Assembly: GCF_902686445.1 (NCBI RefSeq)
Contig: NW_025920107.1
Coordinates: forward strand, 1-64,000
Source: Sciurus carolinensis
Lineage: Eukaryota; Chordata; Mammalia; Rodentia; Sciuridae
DNA length: 64,000 bases
Direction of reading: 5' to 3'
Within the stretch, counting starts at the first letter, position 1. Each line of letters opens with the position of its first letter. Under the pieces are notes generated by a model. The model saw nothing but the letters and a program-made list of their open reading frames with translations. It was not told the DNA's origin and searched no databases. This document shows positions 22,642 to 35,000 of the stretch, piece after piece. A program made the translations under genes and the position numbers.

Positions 22642-22748
22642 CTTCCCTTCAGTTCAACAGCATGTATATTTGCTTTCCTCTGAATTAAAGTCTCTACTAT
22701 CAACTCTCTTTTATACTTTATGGCAAGTAAAAGTGGTGTACGGCCATT
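22642..22748 (-). CDS. Exon 4 of the ankyrin gene (107 bp)
   Basis: Acceptor TTTTCCAG|AATGG and donor GGAAG|GTACAG. It starts in phase 0 and encodes 35 residues, 'NGRTPLLLAIKYKRELIVET' followed by 'LIQRKANIHAVELKG', ending with two codon bases. This is a near-canonical ankyrin repeat: DGxTPLxxAI, then a helix ending VExLIQxxANIHAV. It matches the family's fourth ankyrin exon in layout. No lesion is seen. It joins in phase to exon 5 (AG+A = Arg). Confidence 0.85.
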
Positions 22749-23615
22749 CTGGAAAACAACAAAAACAGTAAATTTGCAAAATTCCACAATTGAACTAAAA
22801 CTCTTACAAAATGCTGTCTGAACATAAGAATATGATAAATAAGTAAATTAAGGGTAATTTCTTCCTTCTCATTCCACTACATTTCCATATGTGCTGATCC
22901 TTCTCTTTGCAATGCTGCTCCTCTGCCTAGAGTTGCCACATAAACTCTAGTCATTTCTTGAGAACACAGACTGCATCTTTTTTCTCAATAGTCCTATACC
23001 CTAAAACATATTAGTAAAGGATTTAAGTATTTTATTTAATTAATAAGCCAAATTTCTAACTCAATATCAGGACTTATCAATCTACATTCCAAAGAATATC
23101 TACTTTTCCAAAAATACCAAGCCTTATCAGAAAGGTACCTTGGTTCACTGTTAGAGAAAGTTTACAAAATGGGGCATTATGTATCCTGTATTATGGGCAA
23201 ATCTTTGCCACTGCTTAACAGTTATTTCACATTGATTTTTCATAGCAAACACTTAAATATGAAGAACTAAATTTTGCAATTATAGGCTTTTCAATAACAT
23301 GGAAGTTTCCTCCATGTTACTCAAGTCCTCTTGATTCTCTTCCATTTATGGTGTCAGAATTCCAGATATCAGTATCAGACACTAGTGCTCCCAATGATTC
23401 ACAAAGAAATTGGGCTCTGAATTGAAAAGATAAGACTAAGTAGACTCTTGCTTTTCCTTAATTTGTTCCTGTGTTTTCTGTTATTATTAGATGGAAGATA
23501 TTTACCTTATAAGTTAGAAAGCTGAATACAAAAATATATTCTCCCTGGAGAATGGGTGGAAATCATTTCTAGCTACTCCACCAATAGGGTTAAATATCCA
23601 GCATACATAACTCAG
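22749..23615. other. Intron 3 sequence, nothing identified
   Basis: No exon, RNA gene or clear repeat between exon 4's acceptor and the old L1. Confidence 0.5.
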
Positions 23616-24690
23616 AAAACTTCATGCACCCCAAAAATAACCTAACAAATAAATGGGTAAAAATACTGAGAAGAAATTTATTAAAAGATGAAGCACGAAT
23701 GGACAACAACCATACAAAGAATGTTCAACATCTCTAGCAATCAGGGAAATGATACAATAAGATTTAAGATCACTCCAGTTAGAATGGTAATGATCAAGAA
23801 TACAATGATAAATGCTGGTAAGACTGTGGAGAGAAAGGAAACTTGTGCATTGTTGGAAGCATTGTAGACTAGTACAATCACTCTGGAAAGCAGTTTAAAT
23901 ATTCCTCAGAAAACTAGAGATGGAACCACAACATCCCACTCCTATTTATTTTTTTAAATAACAAAAATCAGCATACTATAGTGATACATCTCCTTCAATA
24001 TTTATAGTAGTCCAATTCACAAGAATTGCATTATAAAATCAATCCAGACATCCATCAATGGATGAAAGGATTAAGAAATTGTTGTATACATACACAATGT
24101 CATCCTACTTACCATATAGTAGAATTAAACTATGTCAACTGCTAGTGAATTGGTGGAAATGGAGAATACCATGTTAAGTAAAAAAGTCAAACTGAGAATC
24201 TCAAAGGTCAAATGTATTCTCTCATAAGTGGAAGATAGAGTAAATCAAAGGAAAGGAGGTGGAAAGGATATAATTATGAGAAGATATAGGGAAGATCATG
24301 GTGTAGAAAAATATTGAGGGACCAACTGGAAGGACTAGAAAGAAAAGGCAATGGAGAATGCACTCTTCAAAAATCATGGTATGTGCATGCATAAATAAAG
24401 AACATAGAATTTCACTGTTATGTATAAGTAAAAAGAACCAATAAAAACCAGATAAATACACAAGGGAAAGGATCTCTATCAGAGAGGAGGAAAGAGAAAA
24501 TGGAGGGGAGGAGGGACAGAGAGAAAGAGGGCAGAAAAGGGACTGAATCATGAACTAAAATCAAATTCCATGCATGCATGTGTAATTTTGTTGGGATAAA
24601 CTTGACAACAGTACTATGTACAACAATGACTATCTATACATTATGTATTCAACTCCTATGTGTAACTATTAAGATCAAATAAAAATAAGA
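23616..24690 (+). mobile_element. Old L1 3' end
   Basis: Forward L1 starting in the ORF2 C-terminus ('aaaaataacctaacaaataa'), through 'atcactccagttagaatggt' (23769) and 'ccatcaatggatgaaaggat' (24051), to the 3' UTR and an A-rich end near 24.69 kb. It has many stops and indels and is clearly old. It lies in intron 3 of the ankyrin gene, antisense to it. Confidence 0.85.
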
Positions 24691-25063
24691 CTATGAAATA
24701 TGTTCTCAGTCTTAATGCAATTCTAGGACTCTAACACACATCTATTTTCAAAATTCTTTTACTCTGATGCCATTTTAGTTGCTACTTAATGTGATTTAGA
24801 AATTTGGGCAAATATAATTCAGAAATTGTGCATATCAATGAGCTTAATACCAATCAATAATTATGAACTATTGTTTGCATAATTAAAGACACTAAATTAT
24901 TTTCATTTTTAATGGACAAAGCTGAGGAGAAAGAGAAGGTGTTGCTTGCAATGGACATAATATTTCAGTTTCTAAAAATATGTAACCTAACAAGGCTTAA
25001 AATATTACAATGGGAAAATGATATTTGTAGTAAAAATGAGAAAATGTTTTTTAAATGCTAATT
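24691..25063. other. Intron 3 sequence between L1 copies
   Basis: AT-rich, nothing recognised. Confidence 0.5.
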
Positions 25064-25584
25064 TCTGAGACTTGGAAGACAGCAGAGTAGAGGAAGCTGC
25101 ATTCCAAGCTGTAAGACCAAAGCAGTGGGTGTGAAGCTTCTCAGCCTAGGTGGGTGAAGGAGAGATTTCACCAAAATTAAATACTGAACACTCAAAGAGC
25201 CTTATAGACTCAGAAATATGACTATGAAAACCAGAAAAAAAAAACACCATAGCACACCACCACTGACTGCTGGAGTGAATCTGGCACAGCTTTGTCATTT
25301 ACGAGCGTGAGCATGGGAGGCTAAATTACAACTTGCACCTTGGAGTGTCTTGGTACAGAGAAATCTGACATCAAAAACACTGCCTAAACTTACAAAACTC
25401 AGAGACTGCACTATATACTGGTGCATAAAAACCATACTTTGGTGCTTAAAAATCAAGCTCTGTGTCTGAACTGGCCATGAAGAGCTGAGGTGGAGCCATT
25501 TGGGGATAAGTGTGCCACTATGGCATCTGCAGGACCTGTGACATTAGGAAACACACAGTATGCATGTGTGCACACAGATACATG

Positions 25585-25622
25585 CACACACACTCACACA
25601 CACACACACACACATACACATA
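25585..25622 (+). repeat. (CA)n microsatellite
   Basis: CA units with a few interruptions, inside the L1-E 5' UTR. Confidence 0.85.
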
Positions 25623-26654
25623 TAAATGCACAGCCGCGATATCATAGAGGGTGACTATTAAGGGGCCTAGGCTGTGCCTGACAGAATATGAGAGAAATGG
25701 ACAGAGTAGACTGTACATAGGGGAATTCAAGTTGAAAGGGGGATGGGGGTCTACTCATTTCTCCTTTGTGTTTGGCAGTTCAAAGACCATCTGAAAGGGG
25801 CCAACAGTATGAGCAGGTGAGGGTGAATTCACTCAAGGCTTAAATCCAGAGAGACTTGCCCATGGGCTGCAGGAGTGGAGAATCAGCCCCATGAACCATC
25901 ACTGGATTTCTTGGGAGGCTCCTGAGTACCAGTTCCATGGAATTGACTGGCTGCTGTGTAGCCCAGAAGCAGGTTGATTAATTCTCTCCAAATAAGGTCC
26001 CATCAAGCAAATCCTGATTAGATCTGAAGCCAATTAGATCTCACTGCCAGCTGCTGGAACATCCCTTAAATAAAGCTGCAGAAGAGGTAGCCTGGGAGTG
26101 CATTAAACTGGTCATAATGGATAATAAGACAACTGCATTAAGCCCTAACACATTCCACTACATGCAGGAGAAGAAAGTCTGTCTTAAATAAAACAGCTTC
26201 AGTCTTAGAACACATCAAATGGTAACACAAAAACAGGAAAGGGTTAACACCTCCTTCCCTTGCTCTATCAGTACATAACTCAAGAAAAACTAAAAAGAAA
26301 TACTATTGGAAATAGAAAAGGACCACCCATTCCAGTCAAATATTTGACCACCTCAGTGGAGAAGTTTTCTTCATTTGTCTTTTAAGATTTTGGATATTTT
26401 AACCTTTTTGTTATGTCTTATTACTTTTTATTCTGTTCATGTGTGTGGGTGCCTCTGAGTTCCAGCTGTGCTGATTGGTTCAGGAACATACATAAATACA
26501 CATATTTGTCTCTTTTTCTCTCATATATAAATAATGTAACATAATTATTTGCTTTCAGCATTTCTTCTGAGGGATCAGTTTTTTGGATTGTATATCATGG
26601 GGGTTTTTTGTATTATTTTTTTATTTTTCAACATTCATTCTCTTTTTTAAAAAA

Positions 26655-26775
26655 TTAGTTGTAGATAGACACAATATCTCTATTTAATTCATTCTTATTT
26701 GGTGCTGAGGATAAAATCCAGTGCCTCGCATGTGCTAGGCAAGTGCTCCACCATTGACATCAATCCCAACCCTCT
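26655..26775 (-). repeat. ID-type SINE with extended tail
   Basis: Reverse orientation: 'cagtgcctcgcatgtgctag' and 'gcaagtgctccaccattgac' are the reversed ID head. The tail carries 'ttgtagatagacacaatatc', the same extension as the copy at 11.1 kb. Confidence 0.8.
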
Positions 26776-27599
26776 CATTCTCTCTTATCTTCTAGTAACA
26801 AATTCTATTGTTCTCTTTCCCTCTTGCCCAAAACCTTGTTTCTTCTATATATCCCATTCTTTTATGAACATTACCTACCACATATATTCTGTGTTCTCTG
26901 TTCACTTTCTTATAAATCTTAACAAACTTTGTGAGACACATTCTTTTTCCCTAATTAACTGTATTTTTACATTGTAACTCCTGCCCCCACCATTAATGCT
27001 ACTACAATCATTACTGTTGTTAGTGATATGGCTGACACCTGTTATTGGCTTTAAAGCCATAGCTACTTCATGGTTATTGGTTTTACTTTTAACAATTACT
27101 GAATTCACTGTTCTACTTTATTGGTACCAACTAATGTTTAAGACATCAATGTAGGATCTGGGATTTTATTTTAACTCTATGGTATGTCTGCAACAGTAAT
27201 CACTACTGTCTATTTCACCACTATTCCATGATGTGGTGGGAACCCATAATGACACCAAGAGTTCACAGTTGGAGAGATTCTGCTGCTGAACAAAACATTC
27301 CCTGACATTATTTCAACTAAAAAAGGGAGGAGACAAAACACCCAAACCATTAAAAATAATCCAAGGAGGAAAAAATGAGAGGAAACTGGGGTCAACTCCT
27401 CAGCATCTACTCATATTAAAAACAGAGATGTCCAAGAACAAATAAATAATTACACATAAAAGGACATGTGGAAAAAGAGAATGAGAAATCCACCATAATT
27501 GGTACACAAGACCAAGACCTCTGAAAACATGAGAAAACAGACAACTATAATCCCCCCAAATTCACAATCCCCAAAGATCCCACTGATGAGGTAGACTAA

Positions 27600-28200
27600 A
27601 ACCCAGGGAAAGAGTGTTTTAATAAACCTTATTATCAAAATGATCAAAGAACTAGAAGAAAATATAAGGGAGAAATTAAGAGAGAAATTATAGGAAATGA
27701 AAGACAACTTTAATAAAGAAATATAAATATTGAAAAGAAACCAAACAGGACTCCTAGAAATGAAAGGCATGATCAATCAAGTTAAAATTTCACTTGAAAG
27801 CATCACTAACAGATTAGATTGCAAAGAAAATAGAAACTCAGTCCTTGAAGACTGGACTTCAGGCATTGAAGATAAACTGTATGTTCTTGAGGACACAGAA
27901 GGTACTACAGGAAAAAACTGTAGAACATGACCATGACATGCAAGAACTCAGGGACAACTTTAAAATATCAAACATGATAATCATTGAGATAAAAGAGAAT
28001 ATGAAGATACAAATTAAAGGCCTAAGTAACATTTTCAAAGAGGTAGTTGCAGAAAACTTTTCCCATAGGAGAAATGAGATAGACATCCACAAAAAGAAGA
28101 CTTACAGGACAACAAAGAGGAGGCTTACAGTAAAAAGAGAAGCTTGCTGAGAAATATAATCAAAATACCTAGCATATAGAAAAAGGAAAGAATATTAAAA
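27600..28200 (+). pseudogene. Decayed L1 ORF1 (L1-E)
   Basis: Encodes recognisable pieces of the L1 RNA-binding ORF1 protein: a coiled-coil stretch ('LEMKGMINQVKISLESITNR', then LEDWTSGIEDKLYVLED) in one frame and, after a frame change near 27.92 kb, 'QELRDNFKISNMIIIEIKEN' (the start of the RRM-like part) and 'NIFKEVVAENF'. It has several stops. The protein family is a trimeric RNA chaperone; this copy cannot make it. Confidence 0.8.
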
Positions 28201-28599
28201 GCCACAAGAGAGAAACATCAGGTCACAAATTATAGACAACTCAATAAGGTTCACTTCTGATTTATCAGTTAAGATCTAAATATAAAGAAGTTCTGCATGA
28301 GATATTCCAAGCCCTAAAAGAAAACAACTGTCAGCAAAGGTTACTATATACAGCAAAACACAGTTTAATATTTGAGGGGGAAATAAAAACATTCAATGAC
28401 AAGAATTTCTGTAGATTAAATACAAGTGAAATATTTTTACAGTAAAAAAGAGAATAAAATAAAAGAATTCATGGGGACTAAGCCAGCATTACAATGGAAA
28501 CTCAAAGATATACTACACAGAGGAACTAAAAAACAATTCTCAATGACCATGAACAGAGGAAGTTAAACAGAAGAATAATCCAGTAAATGAGAATCAAAT

Positions 28600-31500
28600 C
28601 AGGATAAAATATAACAAAAATTATGACAGGAAACAACAAACACATATCCATACTAACAATAAATGTTAATGGTCTTAATTTCTCAATTAAAAGACACAGA
28701 TTAGTAGAATGTGTCAAAACCAGAATACAACTCTATAATGCTAAGAAAAGACTCAGCTTATAGGCAAAAACAATCCCAGACTGAAGGTAAAAGGATGGCA
28801 AAATATATATATATTTCCCAGGCATATCGTCAAAGAAAACTGGCAGGAATAGCTATTTCTGAATTCTGGTAAAATAAATTTCAAGCAAAAATTAATCAGA
28901 AGAGACAAAGAAGGTCACTTTATCCCAGTAACATGAACAATCCAACAAGAAGTCACAAGAATAATAAATATCTATGCCACAAATGTGAACATACACAATT
29001 ACATAAAAGAAATATTACATAATAACATAATACTACATATTATGCTAAATGAGTTAAATCCAAACCCCAAAAACTGGGTGATTTCAAAACACCCCTGTCA
29101 CCAAAATATCAAATATAATTTAAGCCTAATCAACACTATAATAAAGTGGACCTAACTGATAACCAACCTAATATTCCAATCTCAAAGAGTTGAATTTATC
29201 TTCTTCTCAGCAACACTGAAACTGTTTCCAAAATAGATCATATTCATGGCTAAAAATCAAATATTAGTGAGTCAAAATCTGATGTAATCTCATGTATTCT
29301 ATTAGAAAAGAAAAAAAATGTAAATGACATAAATACAGAGAGGTTGAGCAATGCTCACCTAACTGAAGAACTGATCAAAAAAGAAATGAGAATAGAAATT
29401 AAGAAATTCTTTGGAACTAATGAGACCAAAGAGGGCATATCAATGTATCTGGGATTGTATAAAAGCAGTCCTAAGAGAAAAATTTATGGCACTGTTTGCC
29501 TCCATTTAAAGACTTGACAGATGCCAAATAAATAAGCCTGTATTCCACCTCAAGCCCTTGGGGGAAAAAAAAAAAACAGACTAAACTCCAAAACCAGTAG
29601 AAGACAGGAAATAATGAAGATCAAAGGGAAAAAAATCAATGAAACTGAGAATAATTGAACAATAAACAGGATCAATGTAATGAAGAGTTGAATCTTTAGA
29701 AAAGAGAAATAAAGTTGACTAACTAAAAGAAGGAGAGAAAAAATCAACAATATCAGTGATAGAAAGTGATCACACCCTACATCCTTCTTAAATTCAGAGG
29801 TTTATCTGAATCTATGTTGAAAATTTATACTTCAATAAACAGCAATATCTAGAAAAGAATGACATATTTCTAGACACATATGACCTGCCCAAATTGAAAT
29901 AGAAAAACATGTAAAATCTAAAGAGACCAATACCAAGTAATAAATTGAAATAGCAATTTAAAATCTTCCACAATATGAAAGCTCAGACCCTAATGGATTC
30001 TCAGTTGAGTTCTACCAAACCTTTACAGAAGAACTAACAGCATTCTTTCTCAAATTATTCCATGAAATTTGAAAGGGAGGAAACTTTCCCAAATATATTT
30101 TATGAAGCTGGTATAACCCTGATACCAAAACACACAAAGACATGTCAAGGAAAAAAAAAAAACTACAGAGCAATAGCCCTGATAAATATAGATGAAAACA
30201 TCCTTAAAATGTTAGCAAACCATATTCAAAAGGATGATGCACCAAGAGCAAGTGGGTTTCATCCCATGTATGCAAGGTCAGTACAACATACACAAATCTA
30301 TAAATGTGATTCATCCCTTAAACAGAATTATGGGTAAAAGTCATGCAATCACCTTAATAAATGTAGAAAACACCTTGGATAAAATCTACCACCCATTCAT
30401 TTTAAAAACACTGGAGAAGTTAGGAATCAAAGCTATTTACCTCAACATTTTAAAGGCCATTTATGACAAACCCAAAGCCAATAAACTAAATTAAGAAAAC
30501 CTAAAAGCATGTCCACTAAATTCAGGAACAAGACAAGGCTACACACTCACCATTCATATTTAATACAGTCCTCAAAACATTTACTAGTGACCCGGTAAGA
30601 AAAGAAAAAGAATACAAATAGAAGAAGTCAAACTCTGTTTGCTGAAAACATGATCCTATATCTAGAAAATAAAAAAGGTTTCACCAGAAGATTTTAGAGC
30701 TTATAAAGGAATTTAGCAAAGTAGTAGGACACAAAATCAACACCCATAAATCAGTAGTTTTCCTATACTCCAACAGTGATTCAGCTGAGGAAGGAATCAA
30801 TAAAAATATCTCATTCACATAACCTCAAAAAATTAAATACTTGGGGATTAATTTACCAAGCAGGCCAAAGAGCTCTACAACATAAATAACAGAACACTGA
30901 AGAAAAAGAACATTAAAGAACCGAGAAGATTGAAAGACATCACATGTTCATGAATAGGCTGAAACAATATGGTCAGCATGGCCAAACAACCAAAAGCAAT
31001 ATACAGATCCCATACAATCCCAATTAAAATTCAAATTACCTTCTGGACAGAGTTAGGAAAAAACTCTTAGATTTACTTGGAAGAATAAGAAATCCAGAAT
31101 AGCTACACAATAGTAAACAAGATAATTGAAGCAGGAGACATAAAGTTACCTTATCTAAAATTAAGCAACAGAACCATAGCAGCAAAAACATTATGATATT
31201 GGCATCAAAATAGATATAAAGAGAAATAGAATAGAATAGAAGCCACAGAGCAAAATCCACAAACCTCTAGCCATATATTTGACAAAGTTGCCAAAAATAT
31301 ATCTTAGGGAAATGATACCCTTTATAATAAATGGTGCTGGGACAAATGGAGAAGTGTTTGTTGAAAAACAAAATTAGGCCTTGTCTTTTACTCTCCACAA
31401 GCCTCAAATTGAAATGGATCAATGATTAAAAATTAGACCCAATAATTTCAGCTGATAGAAGAAAACATAGTGTCAACACTCCAACATAAAATTGCTGGAA

Positions 31501-32029
31501 TCAGCTTCCTTATGAAGCCCTATAAAGTGCAAAAACTAAAACCAAGGATCAATATTTGGGGTGATGCCAAACTGAAAAGTTTCTGCACAGCAAAGGAAAT
31601 GATTAAAACTGTGAAAAGAGAGCTTACAAAATGAGAGAAAATCTAGGCAATTTCTTTCATTCCTTTTAATTACATTAATTCCCTATTAATTCCTTCAATG
31701 GGGAACATATATCCAGAATACTCAAGAACTAAAAACCACCAAAAAAAATTACCCTATCAATAGAAAGGCAAGCAACTGTGTAGAAATTCTTCTCAAAAGA
31801 AGAAACACAATTGAATGATAAAAATAGGAAAAGTATTCAACATCTCTAGCAATCAAGGAAATTCTACATAAGATTCAATCTCACTCTGGTCAGAATGGTA
31901 ATGATCAAGAACATGGAAATCAGCAAAATCCAGTGAGGTTGTGGGGAGAAAGGAGCACCTGTGAATTGTGGGTGAACTGCAGACATACCACTCTGGAGAG
32001 CAGTGTGGAGAGTCCTCAAAAAGCTAGGA
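28600..32029 (+). pseudogene. Decayed L1 ORF2 (L1-E)
   Basis: Endonuclease and reverse transcriptase sequence can be followed with many stops and frame changes. Landmarks include 'ggatggcaaaa' (28793), the reverse-transcriptase stretch 'GITLIPKHTKTCQGKKKNYR' near 30107-30170, 'HQEQVGFIPCMQGQYNIHKS' near 30237-30296, and 'aatggtaatgatcaagaac' (31893) near the C-terminus. It ends where L1-F is inserted. Confidence 0.8.
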
Positions 32030-35000
32030 ATGCCTGGGAGGTTTCAAGGTGGTGGGATAGAGCAGGTCACTTTCCTGGCTGGTCCATGGTGTGAAACCAA
32101 GAAAGAAGACAGGCAGCTTCTCAGTGAGTTGGGGAACAAAAAAAGGGTGGGGCTTTACTGGAACTCAATACTGGGTAATCAAAGCAGATAAAATGAGGAA
32201 GAAACCTCCAGCATCATAGCTGCTGCTGCAGCTGGAAATAGCAGTCAGAATGGCCCCTCTCTGGGCACAGTGGAGGGATAAGGGAATCAAGGAAACCCAC
32301 ACTTTTAGCAGGAGTGAGGCACGCCTGTATACAGAGTTTGCAGATCAAAGCCACTGCCTGACTAAATGGAAAGGTTTACTTCACAGCAGCTTTTTTGTGG
32401 AAAACAACCACATTTCTTTGTGTAGCATACAGAGGACAGAGGAAGAACCATTTTGAAGTCACATATTGGGGACTGATATCTTTGGGAGCCAAGTCCTAGG
32501 AAACCTGAGTCTGGCCCAAAATATAGGCCAGGCAAAAGCAAAATGTGTGACAAAGAGTGTACCCAAGTTGCAAAGAGAAAATTAAACATGTGAGTTTTAC
32601 ACAGAGGACAACTGGTCAAGGAATCCCACCTGGCACTCCCCCTCCTCCTCTAATCCAGCTGCTTGCAAGGCTGACAGGGAGACACACATCTGGCCAGGAA
32701 TTAAAAATGGTGGGTGTGTGAGAGACTGAGTTTGGACACTGAACTTGACACCATGAAATATGCAGTCAGCAGGTGACATAGTGGACTAAGAATTGGCTCC
32801 TACACCACACAAGTGGACTCCAGGGGATATCCTGGGCAGCAGACTTTCAGAATGGACTGGCAATTGCTGAACTCTGGAGGTGCACTAATTGAGAATCTCC
32901 AGGCCAATTGACATCCAGTGAAAGAGCCCAGACCCTACCTATGCCCAAACCCTGCACCCAGCAGTTCCACCTACAGGATTGTCTCTCACAATTGCAACTC
33001 CACCCTGAGGGTATAGCAAGCATCACAATCCAGACAACCCCACCTAACTACTGAGTAGGGAAGCTGAGAATATTTTGAGTAAAACATACATTATTACCTC
33101 ATGTACATAAGTGACTAAAAGACTGATGTGATCCTACAATATGTATAATCAGATAAATGAGAGATTACACTCCATTTATGTATGATCTATCAAAATGTAT
33201 AAAATCATTCTACTGCATGTACAACTAATTAGAACAAATTTCAGAAAAATCTAAAAAGAAATATCAGAAAATTTCCCAAACCTAAAGAATAAAATGGAAA
33301 ATCAGATGCAAGAGGCTTATAAAATTCCAAATATAAAAAATTAAAACATACCCACACAAAGGTATATTATTATGAATATGCCCAACATACAGATTCAGGA
33401 TAGAATTTTAAAGACTGCCATAGAAAATCAACAGGTCACATTTAGAGGGAAACCAATCTGTATCTCAGCTGATTTCTCAGCCCAGACCCTCAGAGCTAGG
33501 AGTCTTGGAACTTTATATATCAAGCTCTGAAAGAATATGGATACCAGTCAAAAAATCTATGCCCAGAAAAATTAAGCTTCATAACTGATGATGAAATAAA
33601 AATCTTCCATGATAAGTACAAGTTAAAAGAATTCAAAGGAGAAAGCCTACTCTACAAAACATACTCAATAAAATAGTTCATGAAGAAATAAGAAAATAAA
33701 AGTGAAGAACAGCAAAGGAAGGAACTACACTATAATTGTCAAAGGAGAAACTAATTCAAATTAAAAACCAGAAATAAATCAAAATGACAGTAAATAAAAA
33801 TCATCTGAATATCAAAATTAATGTTAATGTCCTAAACACATCAATAAAAATACACATATTGGTAGAGTGGATTAAAAAAGAAAACCCAACAATACACTGT
33901 CTCCAGGACACTTACCTCATTGGCAAAGATATACACAGACTGAAGGTAAAAGACTGGGAAAAAACATAACTCAGAAGGATCTCATAAAGCAGCAGGAGAT
34001 TTTATCCTCATATCAGAAAAAGTGGACTTCAATCCAAAGTTAATCAGAAGGGACAAAGAAGGACATTTCATACTGCTTCAGGTAATTACATATCAACAAG
34101 TCATAACAATCATAAATATTTATGCCCCAAACAAGGGAGGCTCTACATGCATCGAACAAAGCCTTCTCAATTTTTAGAATCAAATAGACCACAGCACAAT
34201 AATACTGGGTAACTTTAAGACACCTTTCTCACCACTGGAGTGATCCTCCAAACAAAAACAAAGAAACTATACAACTAAAAAATGCAATAAATAATTTAGA
34301 CTTAACAGACATATATAGGATATTTTGTTCATCAAACACTGAATGTAACTTTTTCACAGCAGCACATGATCCTTCTATAAAATACACTGTATGTTATACT
34401 GCAAAGCAACTCTTAATAAATACACAAAATAGAGATAAAACTTTTTATTCTATGAGATTCTAATAGAATGAAATTAGAAATCAAAACTAAAATACAAAAC
34501 AGAATCTTCTCTAACACCTGCAAACTAAACAATACTCTATTGAAGACCAAAGTAGCAGAAGAAATCAAGGATGAAATTAAAAAACTAACACAGGTAAATG
34601 AGAATAGAAATACAACATATCAAAATCTCTGGGACAATATGAAGGCAGTGCTAAGAGGAGAGTTCATTGCATTCAGTTCATTCATTTAAAGAATAGAAAG
34701 TCCCTAATAAATAACCTAACATTTCATCACAAGGTACCAGAAAAAGAAAGAAGACAGGGAATAATTAAAATCAGAGCTGAAATAAACAAAATTGAAACAA
34801 AAAAATAAACTAGCAACACAGCAAAAAGTTTGTTCTTTCAAAAAGTAAATGAAATTGATAAACCCTTAGACAAACTAATCAACAAAAAGAGAAAATGCAA
34901 ATTCCTAAAATTCACAATGAAAAAGGAAATATCACCATGGACACCACTGAAATACAGATGATATTTGGAAACTATTTTGAAAATTTATTCTCTAATAAAA

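Larger units (their letters stand above)
25064..32029 (+). mobile_element. L1-E (outer): older full-length-type L1, 5' part
   Basis: It starts with 'gagacttggaagacagcaga', typical of an L1 5' end. About 2.5 kb of 5' UTR-like sequence follows, then decayed ORF1 (27.6-28.2 kb) and ORF2 (28.6-32.03 kb). It stops abruptly after 'tcaaaaagctaggaa', where the inner L1-F begins, and its 3' end resumes near 37.72 kb. A reversed ID SINE interrupts the 5' UTR at 26.66 kb. Confidence 0.8.

Noticed and set aside
24222..24551. 109-codon minus-strand ORF
   Set aside because: It is the antisense of an old L1 3' UTR.
27450..27776. 108-codon minus-strand hydrophobic ORF
   Set aside because: Antisense of the L1-E 5' UTR/ORF1 region; the hydrophobicity reflects A-rich sense sequence.
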